In this document: positions 49,853 through 58,216 of the stretch, one piece after another
How positions within the stretch are numbered: the first letter of the stretch is position 1
How the letters are laid out: every line of letters begins with the position of its first letter
NCBI RefSeq assembly: GCF_006716085.1
Contig: NZ_VFON01000001.1
Location: 124,001 to 188,000, forward strand
Source: Leucobacter komagatae
GTDB lineage: Bacteria; Actinomycetota; Actinomycetes; Actinomycetales; Microbacteriaceae
Length of the DNA stretch: 64,000 nucleotides
Direction: 5' to 3'
Notes under the pieces: generated by a model
The model's input: the letters and a program-made list of their open reading frames with translations, nothing else
Databases searched by the model: none
What the model was told of the DNA's origin: nothing
Made by a program: the position numbers and the translations under genes

Positions 49853-50754
49853 TTGAGGTCCTCGAGCTCGACGCCCGCGATCGCCGCGATATCGGCGAAC
49901 GACGAGAAGAAGTCGGGCTTCGGAGCGATGACGGGCTCGAGTCCCGCGAAGCCGCCGTAGCCGGCGAGGCGCTCCTTGTTCTCTGCGGAGAAGACCTTCG
50001 GCAGCGCCTCCTCGAGCTGGGTGCGCGTCTCGGCGTCGAGCGACTGCCGAGCGAGCACCGAGCCCATGACTGCCATCGGGGCGCTCTCGCCGACCGCGCG
50101 CCACTCGCCGTCCTCGAACGGGAACATGGGGGCGCCCATCTCGGTGAGCATGAACGCGGTGCAGGCCGCGTCGACCTGGCCCTGCTCGAGCGCCGCGAAG
50201 CTGCCCTCGTGGCCGCCGGCGAAGATCGCCTCGTAGTCGGTGCCCTGTTCGAGGCCCGCCTCGTGGAGCATGGAGACCGGCATGAAGTAGCCGGAGCTCG
50301 ACGCCTGGTCGGCGAACGCGATCGTCTTGCCCTTGAGGTCGGCGGGGGTCTTCACCGGCGAGTCATTGAGTACGACGCACGTCGAGACCGGCTTGTCGTC
50401 GCCGGGCCAGGCGAGCAGCGCGTCGACCTCGCCTGTGTTCACCGCGAGGGCAGACGGGAAGCCGCTCATGATGCCGATGTCGACGTGGTCGGCGCGAATC
50501 GCCTCGACGACTGAGAGGTAGTCGGGCACATCGGTGACCTCGACCTCGCGGCCGGTTTCTGCTTCGAGCAGTTCGACGAGCACGTCGACCGGGTTCTCTG
50601 CGGTCGGGTCGTCTGACATGGGAATGGTTGCGATCGTGATCGGCGCATCCGCAGCGGCGGACTCGGCGCCCGCGGGGTCTGCGGCCTGGCAACCGGTGAG
50701 GGTGAGCGCGGCGATGCCGACGATGCCAAGCGAGGTGATGACGTTGCGACGCAT
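49849..50754 (-). CDS. phnD: Phosphate/phosphonate ABC transporter substrate-binding lipoprotein
   Basis: A 301-residue PhnD-family binding protein. The ATG at 50754 follows AAAGG. The signal ends at the lipobox LTLTGC. The mature protein has TIPMSDDPTAENPVDVLVEL, VEAIRADHVDIGIMSGFPSA, PADLKGKTIAFADQASSSGY and GHEGSFAALEQGQVDAAC, all family hallmarks. It is the first gene of the five-gene operon. The exact phosphorus ligand (phosphonate, phosphite or ester) is unknown. Confidence 0.86.
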   Translation of the reverse strand: MRRNVITSLGIVGIAALTLTGCQAADPAGAESAAADAPITIATIPMSDDPTAENPVDVLVELLEAETGREVEVTDVPDYLSVVEAIRADHVDIGIMSGFPSALAVNTGEVDALLAWPGDDKPVSTCVVLNDSPVKTPADLKGKTIAFADQASSSGYFMPVSMLHEAGLEQGTDYEAIFAGGHEGSFAALEQGQVDAACTAFMLTEMGAPMFPFEDGEWRAVGESAPMAVMGSVLARQSLDAETRTQLEEALPKVFSAENKERLAGYGGFAGLEPVIAPKPDFFSSFADIAAIAGVELEDLK

Positions 50755-50881
50755 GGTGACCTTTCGGAGAGAGTGGCCCTCGAAGAATTCCGAGAACACC
50801 TGTATTCAAACTCCCGAAGGTGACGGGCAATTACGAGACTGGGGGTTCGCTCGCCAAACCTTTCATGAACGGGGAGTGAAC

Positions 50882-51778
50882 ATGTCTTCCAGCTGGTCTG
50901 GAGACCGGCGTAGAGTGGCCGCTATGGGAACGGATAGGGCGCTAGCAGGGCTGCCGCACGCAGGTCCTGTTGGGGTCTTTGACGGGGGCATCGGCTCATT
51001 TGACATGGTGCGCAGGCTCCGGGCGGCATACCCGAAGCAAGACATCATCTATCTGGCTGACCGAGCGAGCTTTCCCTATGGCAGTCTCACCGAGCATGAG
51101 CTGCTCGAATCTGTCTCCCGTGCGGTCGATGCGCTCGTGGGCCTCGGCGCTCGCAGCGTGATTCTCGCCTCGAACGCTCCGAGCGTGACCATTCTCGATC
51201 AACTGGCAGAGAGGTCGCCCGTGCCGGTGCTCGGGGTAAAGCCGCCGATCGCCGAGGCGCTTCGGGCGGTGCAGCCTGACGGTCGGGTCGCCGTTCTGGG
51301 GGCCGGCATGATGATCGACAGCTCAGCGCTCGCTGGGTATGTGGCGAGCGAGGCTGCCAACGTCGGCGCTGACGAACAGAGGGTTGTGCGGGTTCGTGCC
51401 GATGAACTCATTGACCTGGTCGAATCGGGGGAGTTTCTCAAACCGGCTGTGGCGTCCGAACAGGTCCGAGGCTTTCTCGCACGCCTGCGCGCGACCCAAG
51501 AGGGTATCCGCGCACTCACGCTCTCCAGCACACACCTTCCGTGGTTGGCGGGGGAGTTTAAGCGTGTCGCCCCAGAACTGCAGCTGTTTGACCCAGCCGA
51601 TGATGTTGTTGCTTCATTCGCATCCGTCAATGGCGGTTCTCGCGAGGGGCGCGGCGAGCTTCTCTGCGTGGCAACCGCTTCAGAGCGCCATACGTTGGAG
51701 GAGTTTCAAGGGATCATCGAAGCTCTAGAACTCGACATCAAGCCGAACCTCATCACGCTTGTGGGCGGCGAACCCTGA
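50882..51778 (+). CDS. Aspartate/glutamate racemase homologue lacking both catalytic cysteines
   Basis: A 298-residue MurI-like protein. The fold is clear: GVFDGGIGSFDMVRRLRAAY, DIIYLADRASFPYGSLTEHE and a central VAVLGAGMMIDSSALAGY. In active racemases two cysteines sit in ACNTAS and GCTHYP; here the same sites read ASNAPS (Ser97) and SSTHLP (Ser216). The usual DSGVGG is DGGIGS. It is therefore unlikely to racemise by the normal route. The ATG at 50882 follows GGGGAG. It overlaps the end of the convergent thioesterase gene by 26 bases. A binding or regulatory role, or different chemistry, is possible. Confidence 0.8.
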   Translation: MSSSWSGDRRRVAAMGTDRALAGLPHAGPVGVFDGGIGSFDMVRRLRAAYPKQDIIYLADRASFPYGSLTEHELLESVSRAVDALVGLGARSVILASNAPSVTILDQLAERSPVPVLGVKPPIAEALRAVQPDGRVAVLGAGMMIDSSALAGYVASEAANVGADEQRVVRVRADELIDLVESGEFLKPAVASEQVRGFLARLRATQEGIRALTLSSTHLPWLAGEFKRVAPELQLFDPADDVVASFASVNGGSREGRGELLCVATASERHTLEEFQGIIEALELDIKPNLITLVGGEP

Positions 51779-52685
51779 GAATGCCCTCCTGCACCACGGT
51801 GGCGACGAGCGCGCCCTCGCGGGTGAACATGTCGCCCTGGCACACGACGTGGTCGCCCGCGCGGCTCACGAGGCGCTGCGAGAAGAGCAGCCAGTCGGCC
51901 GGGTCGAAGTCGGCGTGGAACCAGATGCTCTGCTGGATGGTCGTGCTGAAGAGGCCGGGCGCGAGCCAGCCATGACCGAGGGAGGCCGCCGCCGACTCGA
52001 GAATGGTGTCGTCGGCGATGTACGCGATGAGGCCTGAGCGCCCAGCAGGGCTTGCGAGGAGCTCACGCTGCGCGCCGTCGTCGCCCGTGAAACGGACCCA
52101 GACGCGGTTGCGCTCGCGGGGCGCGACGGCCTCGCCGTAGAGCGGCGGGTCGATGTGCCGGGTGTCGAGCTGGCGGTCCGCGCCCCAGTATTGCTCGAGC
52201 CCGCCATCGTCAGACAGCGCGCCGCGGGCCGCAATCGCGTCGGCCGCCGACGGCAGCGAATCAGGATCCGGTAGCCCCGCCAACTGCGGCTTCGGGGCGA
52301 CGTGAACCTCGCCTGGCCGGGGCGCGCGCAGCAACACGCTTCCCTCCGCAATCTCGTTGCCGCCCTGGATGAGCCGCACCGAGCGATTCGCGTACCGAAA
52401 CCCGTCGCGCACCCGCTCAACCTCGTAGGTCAGGCTGCCGTCGCGGTCGCCGGGCAGCAGAAACACGATCTGCATGCTGTGGGGAAGCTGCCCCTCAGCC
52501 GCCGAGCCCACTGCGGCCGCGAGCGTGCCGACCGAGAGATCGCCACCGTAGGCGGCCGGCCAGGGCGTCGGCACGGTGCGCCCCTCCCACCGCTCGAAGC
52601 GCTCGCCGGGGTCGCGACTGTCGTCATCGCCTGGCAGCCGCGTGAGGGCCCACGGGGTTGCGAGCTTGGGGAGGGAAACGGTCAT
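51753..52685 (-). CDS. TesB-like double-hotdog acyl-CoA thioesterase
   Basis: A 310-residue protein with the tandem-hotdog layout. The N-half has GRTVPTPWPAAYGGDLSVGT and LLPGDRDGSLTYEVERVRDG, and the C-half has AYIADDTILESAAASLGHG and IQQSIWFHADFDPADWLLFS, the TesB strands with the conserved W-F-H. It would hydrolyse acyl-CoA to free acid. It is the last gene of the long leftward catabolic cluster, 19 bases after the acyl-CoA ligase gene. Confidence 0.83.
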   Translation of the reverse strand: MTVSLPKLATPWALTRLPGDDDSRDPGERFERWEGRTVPTPWPAAYGGDLSVGTLAAAVGSAAEGQLPHSMQIVFLLPGDRDGSLTYEVERVRDGFRYANRSVRLIQGGNEIAEGSVLLRAPRPGEVHVAPKPQLAGLPDPDSLPSAADAIAARGALSDDGGLEQYWGADRQLDTRHIDPPLYGEAVAPRERNRVWVRFTGDDGAQRELLASPAGRSGLIAYIADDTILESAAASLGHGWLAPGLFSTTIQQSIWFHADFDPADWLLFSQRLVSRAGDHVVCQGDMFTREGALVATVVQEGILRVRRPQA

Positions 52686-52704
52686 GGCGTGCGGCGCCCT
52701 TTCG

Positions 52705-54315
52705 CTAGGCCAGCTCGGTGAGTTTCGCGCGGAGCATCTTGCCAGTGCTCGTCTGCGGGATTTCGTCGATGAATCGCACGGAGCGCGGGTACTTGTAGGC
52801 TGCCATATGCTCGCGGGCCCACGCAATGAGCTCGTCTTCGGTGAGCGCGCCCTCGCTGCCCTCACGGAGCACGATGAACGCGCGAGCCGACTCACCGCGC
52901 TGCTCGTCGGCGTAGCCGACGACCGCGGCCTGCTTGACCGCGGGGTGGCGCACCAGCATCCGCTCGACCTCCTCGGGGAAGACCGAGTAGCCGTTCGACT
53001 TGATCATCTCTTTCGTGCGGCCCTCGAAATGGAGGTAGCCATCTGCGTCGATGCGTCCCATGTCTCCCGAGTAGTACCAGCCGTCGACCTTCACCTTCGC
53101 CGTCTCGGCGTCGCGACCGCGGTACCCGATGAAGACGCTCGGGCTGTTCACCGCGATTTCACCGAGCTCGCCCGTCGGCAGTGTCACGCTGCGGTCGTTG
53201 GCGTCGACGATCTTGATTTGCGTCTCGAACGCCGGCTTCCCGTGGCTGCCGTGCCTGATCGCCTCGGGCGGCATGAGCGCGTCGCCCGTGTGTGTCTCGC
53301 TCATGCCGTACGCGAACTCGAACAGCGGCGTGCCAGAGGCAGCTGCCCAGCGGTCAGAGAGTTCCTGGTCAATCTGCGAGCCGAAGCTCGTGCCGAGGTT
53401 CAGGCGGAGCGCCGGGAACGTCTCGGGGACGAAGAGCTCGTGAGCGATCATCTGGTTGACCATCGGCGGTGTCGAGTAGAACACGCTGATGTGCTCGTCG
53501 CGCATGCGCTCGAGCACCTGGCCGGCGTCGAAACGGTGGAACAAGACGATCGTCGCGCCGACCATGATGGGCGAGGTCATTCCGACGAGCATGCCCGCGA
53601 TGTGGAAGACCGGCATCGCGCTGCCGAACACATCGTCTCCGCGGAAGCCGTACACCCCGAGCATGCACGCGGTCTTGAACTCGGCATTGCCGTACGACAG
53701 CTGCGCGCCCTTCGGCTGGCCAGTCGTTCCCGAGGTGTAGATCACGAGGGAGGGGTCCGTGAGCATGTTGATCTCGGGCTCGTCGGGAGCGGTGACCCGC
53801 TGAGCGATGAGATCCACCATCCGCTCTGTGCCGGCCGGCACCGGAAGGCCCGTGCGCCCGGGGAAGCCTGCCGCGCCGCCCGTGGGCAGGAACTCTTCGT
53901 ACCCGCTCGAGATGACGTGCTTGAGCTGGGTCTGCTGCCGCACGGCGAGCACCGTGTCGACCTGATCGTCGCTCGTCACGATGACGCGCGCCTCGAGGTC
54001 GTTGAGCTGGTATTCGAGCTCCCACTCCTTAAACATCGGGTTGCACGGCCCGACAACGGCCCCGAGCTTCTGGATCGCGAAGAACGCGATAACGAACTGG
54101 GGCGAGTTCTGCAGGTACAGCGCCACCGTGTCGCCCTTGCCGATGCCGCGCTCGGCGAGCGCGACGGAGAGCGCGTCCGAGCGCTCATCGAGTTCGCGAT
54201 AGCTCGTCGTCTCACCGTAGAAGTTCAGCGCGGTGTGGTCGGGCTTCGCTGCCGCGTGATCGCGGAGGTATCGGTGGAGCGGGCGGCCCGTCGTCGGAGC
54301 GGTTGCTGATGCCAT
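52705..54315 (-). CDS. AMP-forming acyl-CoA synthetase
   Basis: A 536-residue ligase. Motifs: VIYTSGTTGQPKGAQLSY P-loop, AYGMSETHTGDAL, WYYSGDMGRIDADG and GRTKEMIKSNGYSVFPEEVE, with the late catalytic lysine in QTSTGKMLRAKLTE. It would activate the acid that feeds the enoyl-CoA hydratase and dehydrogenase genes upstream on the same strand. It lies 63 bases after the hydratase gene. The Asn in the SNGYSVFP hinge is typical of aromatic or branched acid ligases, which is only a hint. Confidence 0.87.
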   Translation of the reverse strand: MASATAPTTGRPLHRYLRDHAAAKPDHTALNFYGETTSYRELDERSDALSVALAERGIGKGDTVALYLQNSPQFVIAFFAIQKLGAVVGPCNPMFKEWELEYQLNDLEARVIVTSDDQVDTVLAVRQQTQLKHVISSGYEEFLPTGGAAGFPGRTGLPVPAGTERMVDLIAQRVTAPDEPEINMLTDPSLVIYTSGTTGQPKGAQLSYGNAEFKTACMLGVYGFRGDDVFGSAMPVFHIAGMLVGMTSPIMVGATIVLFHRFDAGQVLERMRDEHISVFYSTPPMVNQMIAHELFVPETFPALRLNLGTSFGSQIDQELSDRWAAASGTPLFEFAYGMSETHTGDALMPPEAIRHGSHGKPAFETQIKIVDANDRSVTLPTGELGEIAVNSPSVFIGYRGRDAETAKVKVDGWYYSGDMGRIDADGYLHFEGRTKEMIKSNGYSVFPEEVERMLVRHPAVKQAAVVGYADEQRGESARAFIVLREGSEGALTEDELIAWAREHMAAYKYPRSVRFIDEIPQTSTGKMLRAKLTELA

Positions 54316-54378
54316 GAGCTGTCTTCCTTTGTGTGCGTCGTTGCGTGTGAGCGGCCGCGGCGGCCAGCTGGTACCGGC

Positions 54379-55158
54379 CTAGCGGCCGGTGAATTCGGGG
54401 GCGCGCTTCTCTTCGAACGCTTCGGCTCCCTCGCGGAAGTCTGCCGTGAGGGCGGAGGAGACCGTCGCCGCGGCCTGCATACGGAGCGCGCCAGAGAGCC
54501 CAGCCTCCGCGGTCGCGGTGATCGCGCCCTTCATGAGCCCGATGGCCCTGGTCGCGCTGCCCGCGAGCGTTTGGGTGAGCGCTTTGACGGCTTCGTCGAG
54601 TTCGTCAGTCGGCACGACTCGCGTGAGCACGCCCCACGAGTGTGCCTCGGCCGCGGTCACGAACTCGGCGGTGTAGAGGATGCGAGCGGCGACCTGGCGG
54701 GGCACGAGCGTCGGCAGGAGCGCGGTGCCAGCCGCGATCCCACGAAGCGCGAACGGCAGCCCCACTTTCGTCTGTTCGTCGGCGATGACGAAGTCGCACG
54801 CGAGCGCCATTTCGAAGCCAGCGCCGAGGGCGTGCCGCTGCACCTTGCAGACGGTCGGCTTCTCGATGCGGCGCAGCTCCTCGACAAGTACCGGGTACCC
54901 GCGCATGTACTCCTCGAGCAGGTCGTCCGACTTCGGGTGTTCGGGGGTGCCCATGTCAATGAGATCATCGCCCGCGCAGAACGATTTGCCCTCGCCCTCA
55001 AGCACGAGCACGCGGACTGCGACGTCATCGGCGGCGCGCCTGATGCCATCGCGGATCGCGGCGATCATGCTGTTGTTCAGCGCGTTGAGAGCCTCGGGCC
55101 GGTTGAGCGTGATCGTGGCGACGGCGCCATCGACGGCATAGCGAACCTGGGGTGTCAT
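54379..55158 (-). CDS. Enoyl-CoA hydratase/isomerase family protein
   Basis: A 259-residue crotonase. The ATG at 55158 has GAAGGAG upstream and overlaps the thioesterase stop by four bases. Strands ITLNRPEALNALNNSMIAAI, LEGEGKSFCAGDDLIDMGTP and KVQRHALGAGFEMALACDFV give the oxyanion hole and the first catalytic Glu in context. It would hydrate or isomerise an enoyl-CoA in the pathway of this cluster. Confidence 0.86.
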   Translation of the reverse strand: MTPQVRYAVDGAVATITLNRPEALNALNNSMIAAIRDGIRRAADDVAVRVLVLEGEGKSFCAGDDLIDMGTPEHPKSDDLLEEYMRGYPVLVEELRRIEKPTVCKVQRHALGAGFEMALACDFVIADEQTKVGLPFALRGIAAGTALLPTLVPRQVAARILYTAEFVTAAEAHSWGVLTRVVPTDELDEAVKALTQTLAGSATRAIGLMKGAITATAEAGLSGALRMQAAATVSSALTADFREGAEAFEEKRAPEFTGR

Positions 55159-55574
55159 CGGGTCTCCTTCTGCGAGTCTGTGGTGGGCGCCGCGTGCTTC
55201 GCGAGCTCGGCCCTGATGTCGTCGGAGATGCGCTCCGAGCGCTTCTCCTGCGGGTTGACGTTGACGTAGGTGGTGCGGCCCGTGGCGCAACGCCTGCCGT
55301 GCTGGTGCATCTCTTCGTAGAGTGTCAGCGACGAATTCCCGACGCGTTCGACCCAGGTGCGTACGGTGACCGGCGCCGGGTAGGTGAGCTCGTGCTCGAA
55401 ATCGACGGTGAAGCTCGCGACGATCATGCGCCACTGCGAGAAATCCTCGGGCGGGCCGAACAGCGCAAAGAAGTCGCGGCGGCCCGCCTCAAACCAGACG
55501 GGCACGACCGTGTTGTTGATGTGGCCGACCGCGTCGGTCTCAGAGACGCGGGGGTGAATGACTGTCTCGAACAC
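55155..55574 (-). CDS. 4HBT-type hotdog thioesterase
   Basis: A 139-residue single-hotdog enzyme. The signature VSETDAVGHINNTVVPVWFE near residue 10 is the YbgC/4-hydroxybenzoyl-CoA thioesterase motif with its catalytic Asp. It would hydrolyse a small or aromatic acyl-CoA. Its stop overlaps the start of the hydratase gene, and its ATG lies 89 bases after the symporter gene. A 4HBT-type enzyme beside a ligase hints at aromatic or branched acids (inference). Confidence 0.83.
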   Translation of the reverse strand: MFETVIHPRVSETDAVGHINNTVVPVWFEAGRRDFFALFGPPEDFSQWRMIVASFTVDFEHELTYPAPVTVRTWVERVGNSSLTLYEEMHQHGRRCATGRTTYVNVNPQEKRSERISDDIRAELAKHAAPTTDSQKETR

Positions 55575-55663
55575 TGCTCTCCGGTTCAGGGTTTCGTGGG
55601 GTGGTGGGTGCGGTTGGTGACGCCGCGTAGGCCGGTGCCTGGGCGCCGGCCCACGCGATCAGG

Positions 55664-57166
55664 TTAGCTGCCGTACGTCGCGGCCGCCTCGGCCGCGTCA
55701 GCGTCTGTGTACTCGCGCTCGTGGGCGATCGCGATCCTGTGGAGATCCTTCGCCGTCGGCGGCTTGCTGAGCAGGCTGCCGACGATGCACGCGATGAGCG
55801 AGATCGGGAGCGAGATCAGGATCTGGGAGAGCGCAGGGAGCGAGAATCCCCAGAGCAGCACGAGGTACGACGCGCCGCCCGCAATCGCGCCGACAAGCGC
55901 ACCAACGCTCGTCATCCGCTTCCACCAGACGCCGAGCAGCGTCGGGAAGAACAGCGCTGAGGCGAGCAGTCCCATCGCGGCGGTGTAGAGCAGGGTGAGG
56001 AGCGCGGGCGGGTTCATCGACAGCAGCAGGGTGATGACGCCGAAGACGAGCACGCCCCACTTGGTCGCGGCGCGCTTGGCGCCGTCGGTCATGTTCGGCC
56101 GAACCTCGCCGAGGAAGTCGTACGAGAACGCCGCGCTCAGGCCGAGCAGCATGGCGCTCACCGATGACATGACCGCGGCGAAGATGCCCGCGAACGCGAC
56201 GGCCATGAGCCACTTCGGCACGTTTTCAAGGAAGATGAGGAAGACCTCGTCGGCGTTCTCAAGGTCGCCGCCGCCCGTGATGATGATCGTCGAGGCGACA
56301 ATCGCGACGCAGGTGAGGATCGCGGTGAGCACGTACAGCCCCAAGCCAAGCGACAGCGACGCGCGGCCGGTGCGCTCAGTCTTGGCCGCGAACAGGCGCA
56401 TGACGGTGTGGGGGAGCACCGCGTTCACGGTTGCCCAGACAAGGAAACCGCCGACGTAGGCCACGAACGGGAACGGGGTGTCGTCGCCACCCGCCGTCCA
56501 CTGCGGCCGGAGCTCCTGTGCCAGCTGGTACGAGTCCACGCCACCGCCGTTCGTCGAGAGCGCGATCGCTCCCGTCGCGACGATCACGCCGATCATCAGC
56601 AGACCCTGCATGAAGTCAGTGAGGGTCACTGCCTTCATGCCGCCGATGAACGTGTAGAAGATGTAGACGAGCCCGATGAGGATCACGGACCAGGTGTAGG
56701 GGATGCCGAAGAGGCGCTCGCCGATCATGCCGCCGACCTTCATCTGCGCGACGAGGTAGGCGACGAGCGTCACGACGATGACGACGGGCACGATGATGTT
56801 CAGGCCCTTGTTCTTGAAGCGGGCCTTGATGAACTCGGGCACCGTCGAGACGTTCATGTTGCGCAGCGTCTTCGCGAGGAAGAACGTCGTGAGCAGGTAG
56901 CCGACGGCGACGCCGGCGTTGTAGGCCGTGATGTAGCCCCAGCCGCCCGCGTAGCTCAGGCCAATGTTGCCGAGCATGGTGCCACCGGTTGCAAAGGCCG
57001 CGAAGATCGCGAAGCCGTTGATCCAGAATCCGACCCCGCCGCCGCCCGTGAGGTACTCCTTCGCGGTGCCGGATTTCTGCTTGCGCGAGGCGTAGACGCC
57101 GATGCCGACGGAGAGCAGCATGTACGCCGCGAGTACCACGAGGGGCACGATCTGTGTGCTGGTCAT
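55664..57166 (-). CDS. Sodium:solute symporter
   Basis: A 500-residue membrane protein with about 13 hydrophobic segments, first TSTQIVPLVVLAAYMLLSVG. Family marks include GGGGVGFWINGFAIFAAFAT, YTFIGGMKAVTLTDFMQGLL and AVAFAGIFAAVMSSVSAMLL, where Ser/Thr pairs bind Na+. It takes up an organic acid or similar solute driven by sodium. It starts three bases after an 86-residue membrane protein gene and is embedded in an acyl-CoA catabolic cluster, so the solute is probably the cluster's substrate. Confidence 0.88.
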   Translation of the reverse strand: MTSTQIVPLVVLAAYMLLSVGIGVYASRKQKSGTAKEYLTGGGGVGFWINGFAIFAAFATGGTMLGNIGLSYAGGWGYITAYNAGVAVGYLLTTFFLAKTLRNMNVSTVPEFIKARFKNKGLNIIVPVVIVVTLVAYLVAQMKVGGMIGERLFGIPYTWSVILIGLVYIFYTFIGGMKAVTLTDFMQGLLMIGVIVATGAIALSTNGGGVDSYQLAQELRPQWTAGGDDTPFPFVAYVGGFLVWATVNAVLPHTVMRLFAAKTERTGRASLSLGLGLYVLTAILTCVAIVASTIIITGGGDLENADEVFLIFLENVPKWLMAVAFAGIFAAVMSSVSAMLLGLSAAFSYDFLGEVRPNMTDGAKRAATKWGVLVFGVITLLLSMNPPALLTLLYTAAMGLLASALFFPTLLGVWWKRMTSVGALVGAIAGGASYLVLLWGFSLPALSQILISLPISLIACIVGSLLSKPPTAKDLHRIAIAHEREYTDADAAEAAATYGS

Positions 57167-57168
57167 GG

Positions 57169-57429
57169 CTACTTCACCTCACTGTCAGCGTCGCGCTTGA
57201 GGTCATCGGACGGGGTGATGAGCAGGTCGACGATCATCACGACGAGCGCGAGCAGCATGATGCCGATGAGCAGCCAGTTGATGAGCGCGGTGCCCGAAAC
57301 CTGCGTGTAGAACGTGAAGGGGTTGATTGACAGCACGCACACGACGAGGATGCCGATCGTCGAGTACAGCCTGTACTTGGAGATGGGGAAGAACCCCTTG
57401 GGCTTGGGTGGATTAGGCAACGGTGCCAT
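57169..57429 (-). CDS. 86-residue two-helix membrane protein, likely symporter partner
   Basis: A short protein with two hydrophobic helices (LYSTIGILVVCVLSINPF and WLLIGIMLLALVVMIVDLLI), a Pro/Lys-rich start (LPNPPKPKGFF) and an acidic tail. It ends two bases before the sodium:solute symporter gene and begins inside the upstream hydratase gene. Some symporters of this class have a small accessory membrane subunit, so that role is inferred from position. The ribosome site AAAGG is directly against the ATG, suggesting the message depends on coupled translation. Confidence 0.7.
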   Translation of the reverse strand: MAPLPNPPKPKGFFPISKYRLYSTIGILVVCVLSINPFTFYTQVSGTALINWLLIGIMLLALVVMIVDLLITPSDDLKRDADSEVK

Positions 57430-58216
57430 CCTTTCTAGCGATGTGGTCGGAGAACTGTGGGGGCCGTTTGTCGAGGAACGCTGCCATGCCTTCGCGGGCG
57501 TCGGCGGTGCCGAACAGCACTGCCTGCGCGAGTTTCTCGACGACCAGCCCGGTCGCGGGGTCTGAGTGGGCGGCGCCGACCGACAGCTTCGCGAGTTGCG
57601 CCGCGAGGGGGCCGCGGGCGCGGATCAGCTGCGCGAGCTCGCTCGCGCGTGCGGTGAGCTGCGCGGGTTCGCACACCTCGGAGACGAGGCCGCGGTCGCG
57701 CGCCTCAGCTGCCGTCATCGGGAGGCCGGTGAGGATGTGGAAGAGCGCGGTGCCGGATCCGGCGATGCGGGTGACGAGCTGCGTGCCGCCAGCGCCGGGG
57801 ATGATGCCGAGCGACAGCTCTGGCAGACCGAGTTTCGCGCGCTCGCTCGCGATCCTGATGTCGCACGAGAGCGCGAGCTCGAAGCCGCCGCCGAACGCAA
57901 AACCGTTGACCGCGGCGATCGTCGGCTTGGGGTAGTTTCGCAACCAGGTGAAGAACTCTTGCATCCCGGTCGCGGCAGCCATCTCGATCGCGCCCTTGGC
58001 GGCGAGCTCAGCGATATCGGCGCCAGCGGCGAAGGCCTTCTCGCCTGCGCCGGTGAGCACCACCACGTCAACGTCGGGGTCGTTGACCCAGCCGGTGAGC
58101 ACCTCGCGGAGCTCGCGCAGCACCTGCTCGTTCAGCGCGTTGAGTGCAGCGGGTCGGTTGAGTGTGAGCGTTCCTACCCCGTCGGCGACGTCGGCGGCCA
58201 CGAACTCGCGGTTCAC
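57413..58216 (-). CDS. Enoyl-CoA hydratase
   Basis: A 267-residue crotonase starting at a GTG that overlaps the dehydrogenase stop. LTGAGEKAFAAGADIAELAA, AVNGFAFGGGFELALSCDIR and LGIIPGAGGTQLVTRIAG are the classical short-chain hydratase marks, with the two catalytic glutamates in FELALSC and the PGAGG region position near it. It would hydrate a trans-enoyl-CoA to 3-hydroxyacyl-CoA for the next gene's enzyme. Confidence 0.89.
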   Translation of the reverse strand: MNREFVAADVADGVGTLTLNRPAALNALNEQVLRELREVLTGWVNDPDVDVVVLTGAGEKAFAAGADIAELAAKGAIEMAAATGMQEFFTWLRNYPKPTIAAVNGFAFGGGFELALSCDIRIASERAKLGLPELSLGIIPGAGGTQLVTRIAGSGTALFHILTGLPMTAAEARDRGLVSEVCEPAQLTARASELAQLIRARGPLAAQLAKLSVGAAHSDPATGLVVEKLAQAVLFGTADAREGMAAFLDKRPPQFSDHIARKDGTVA

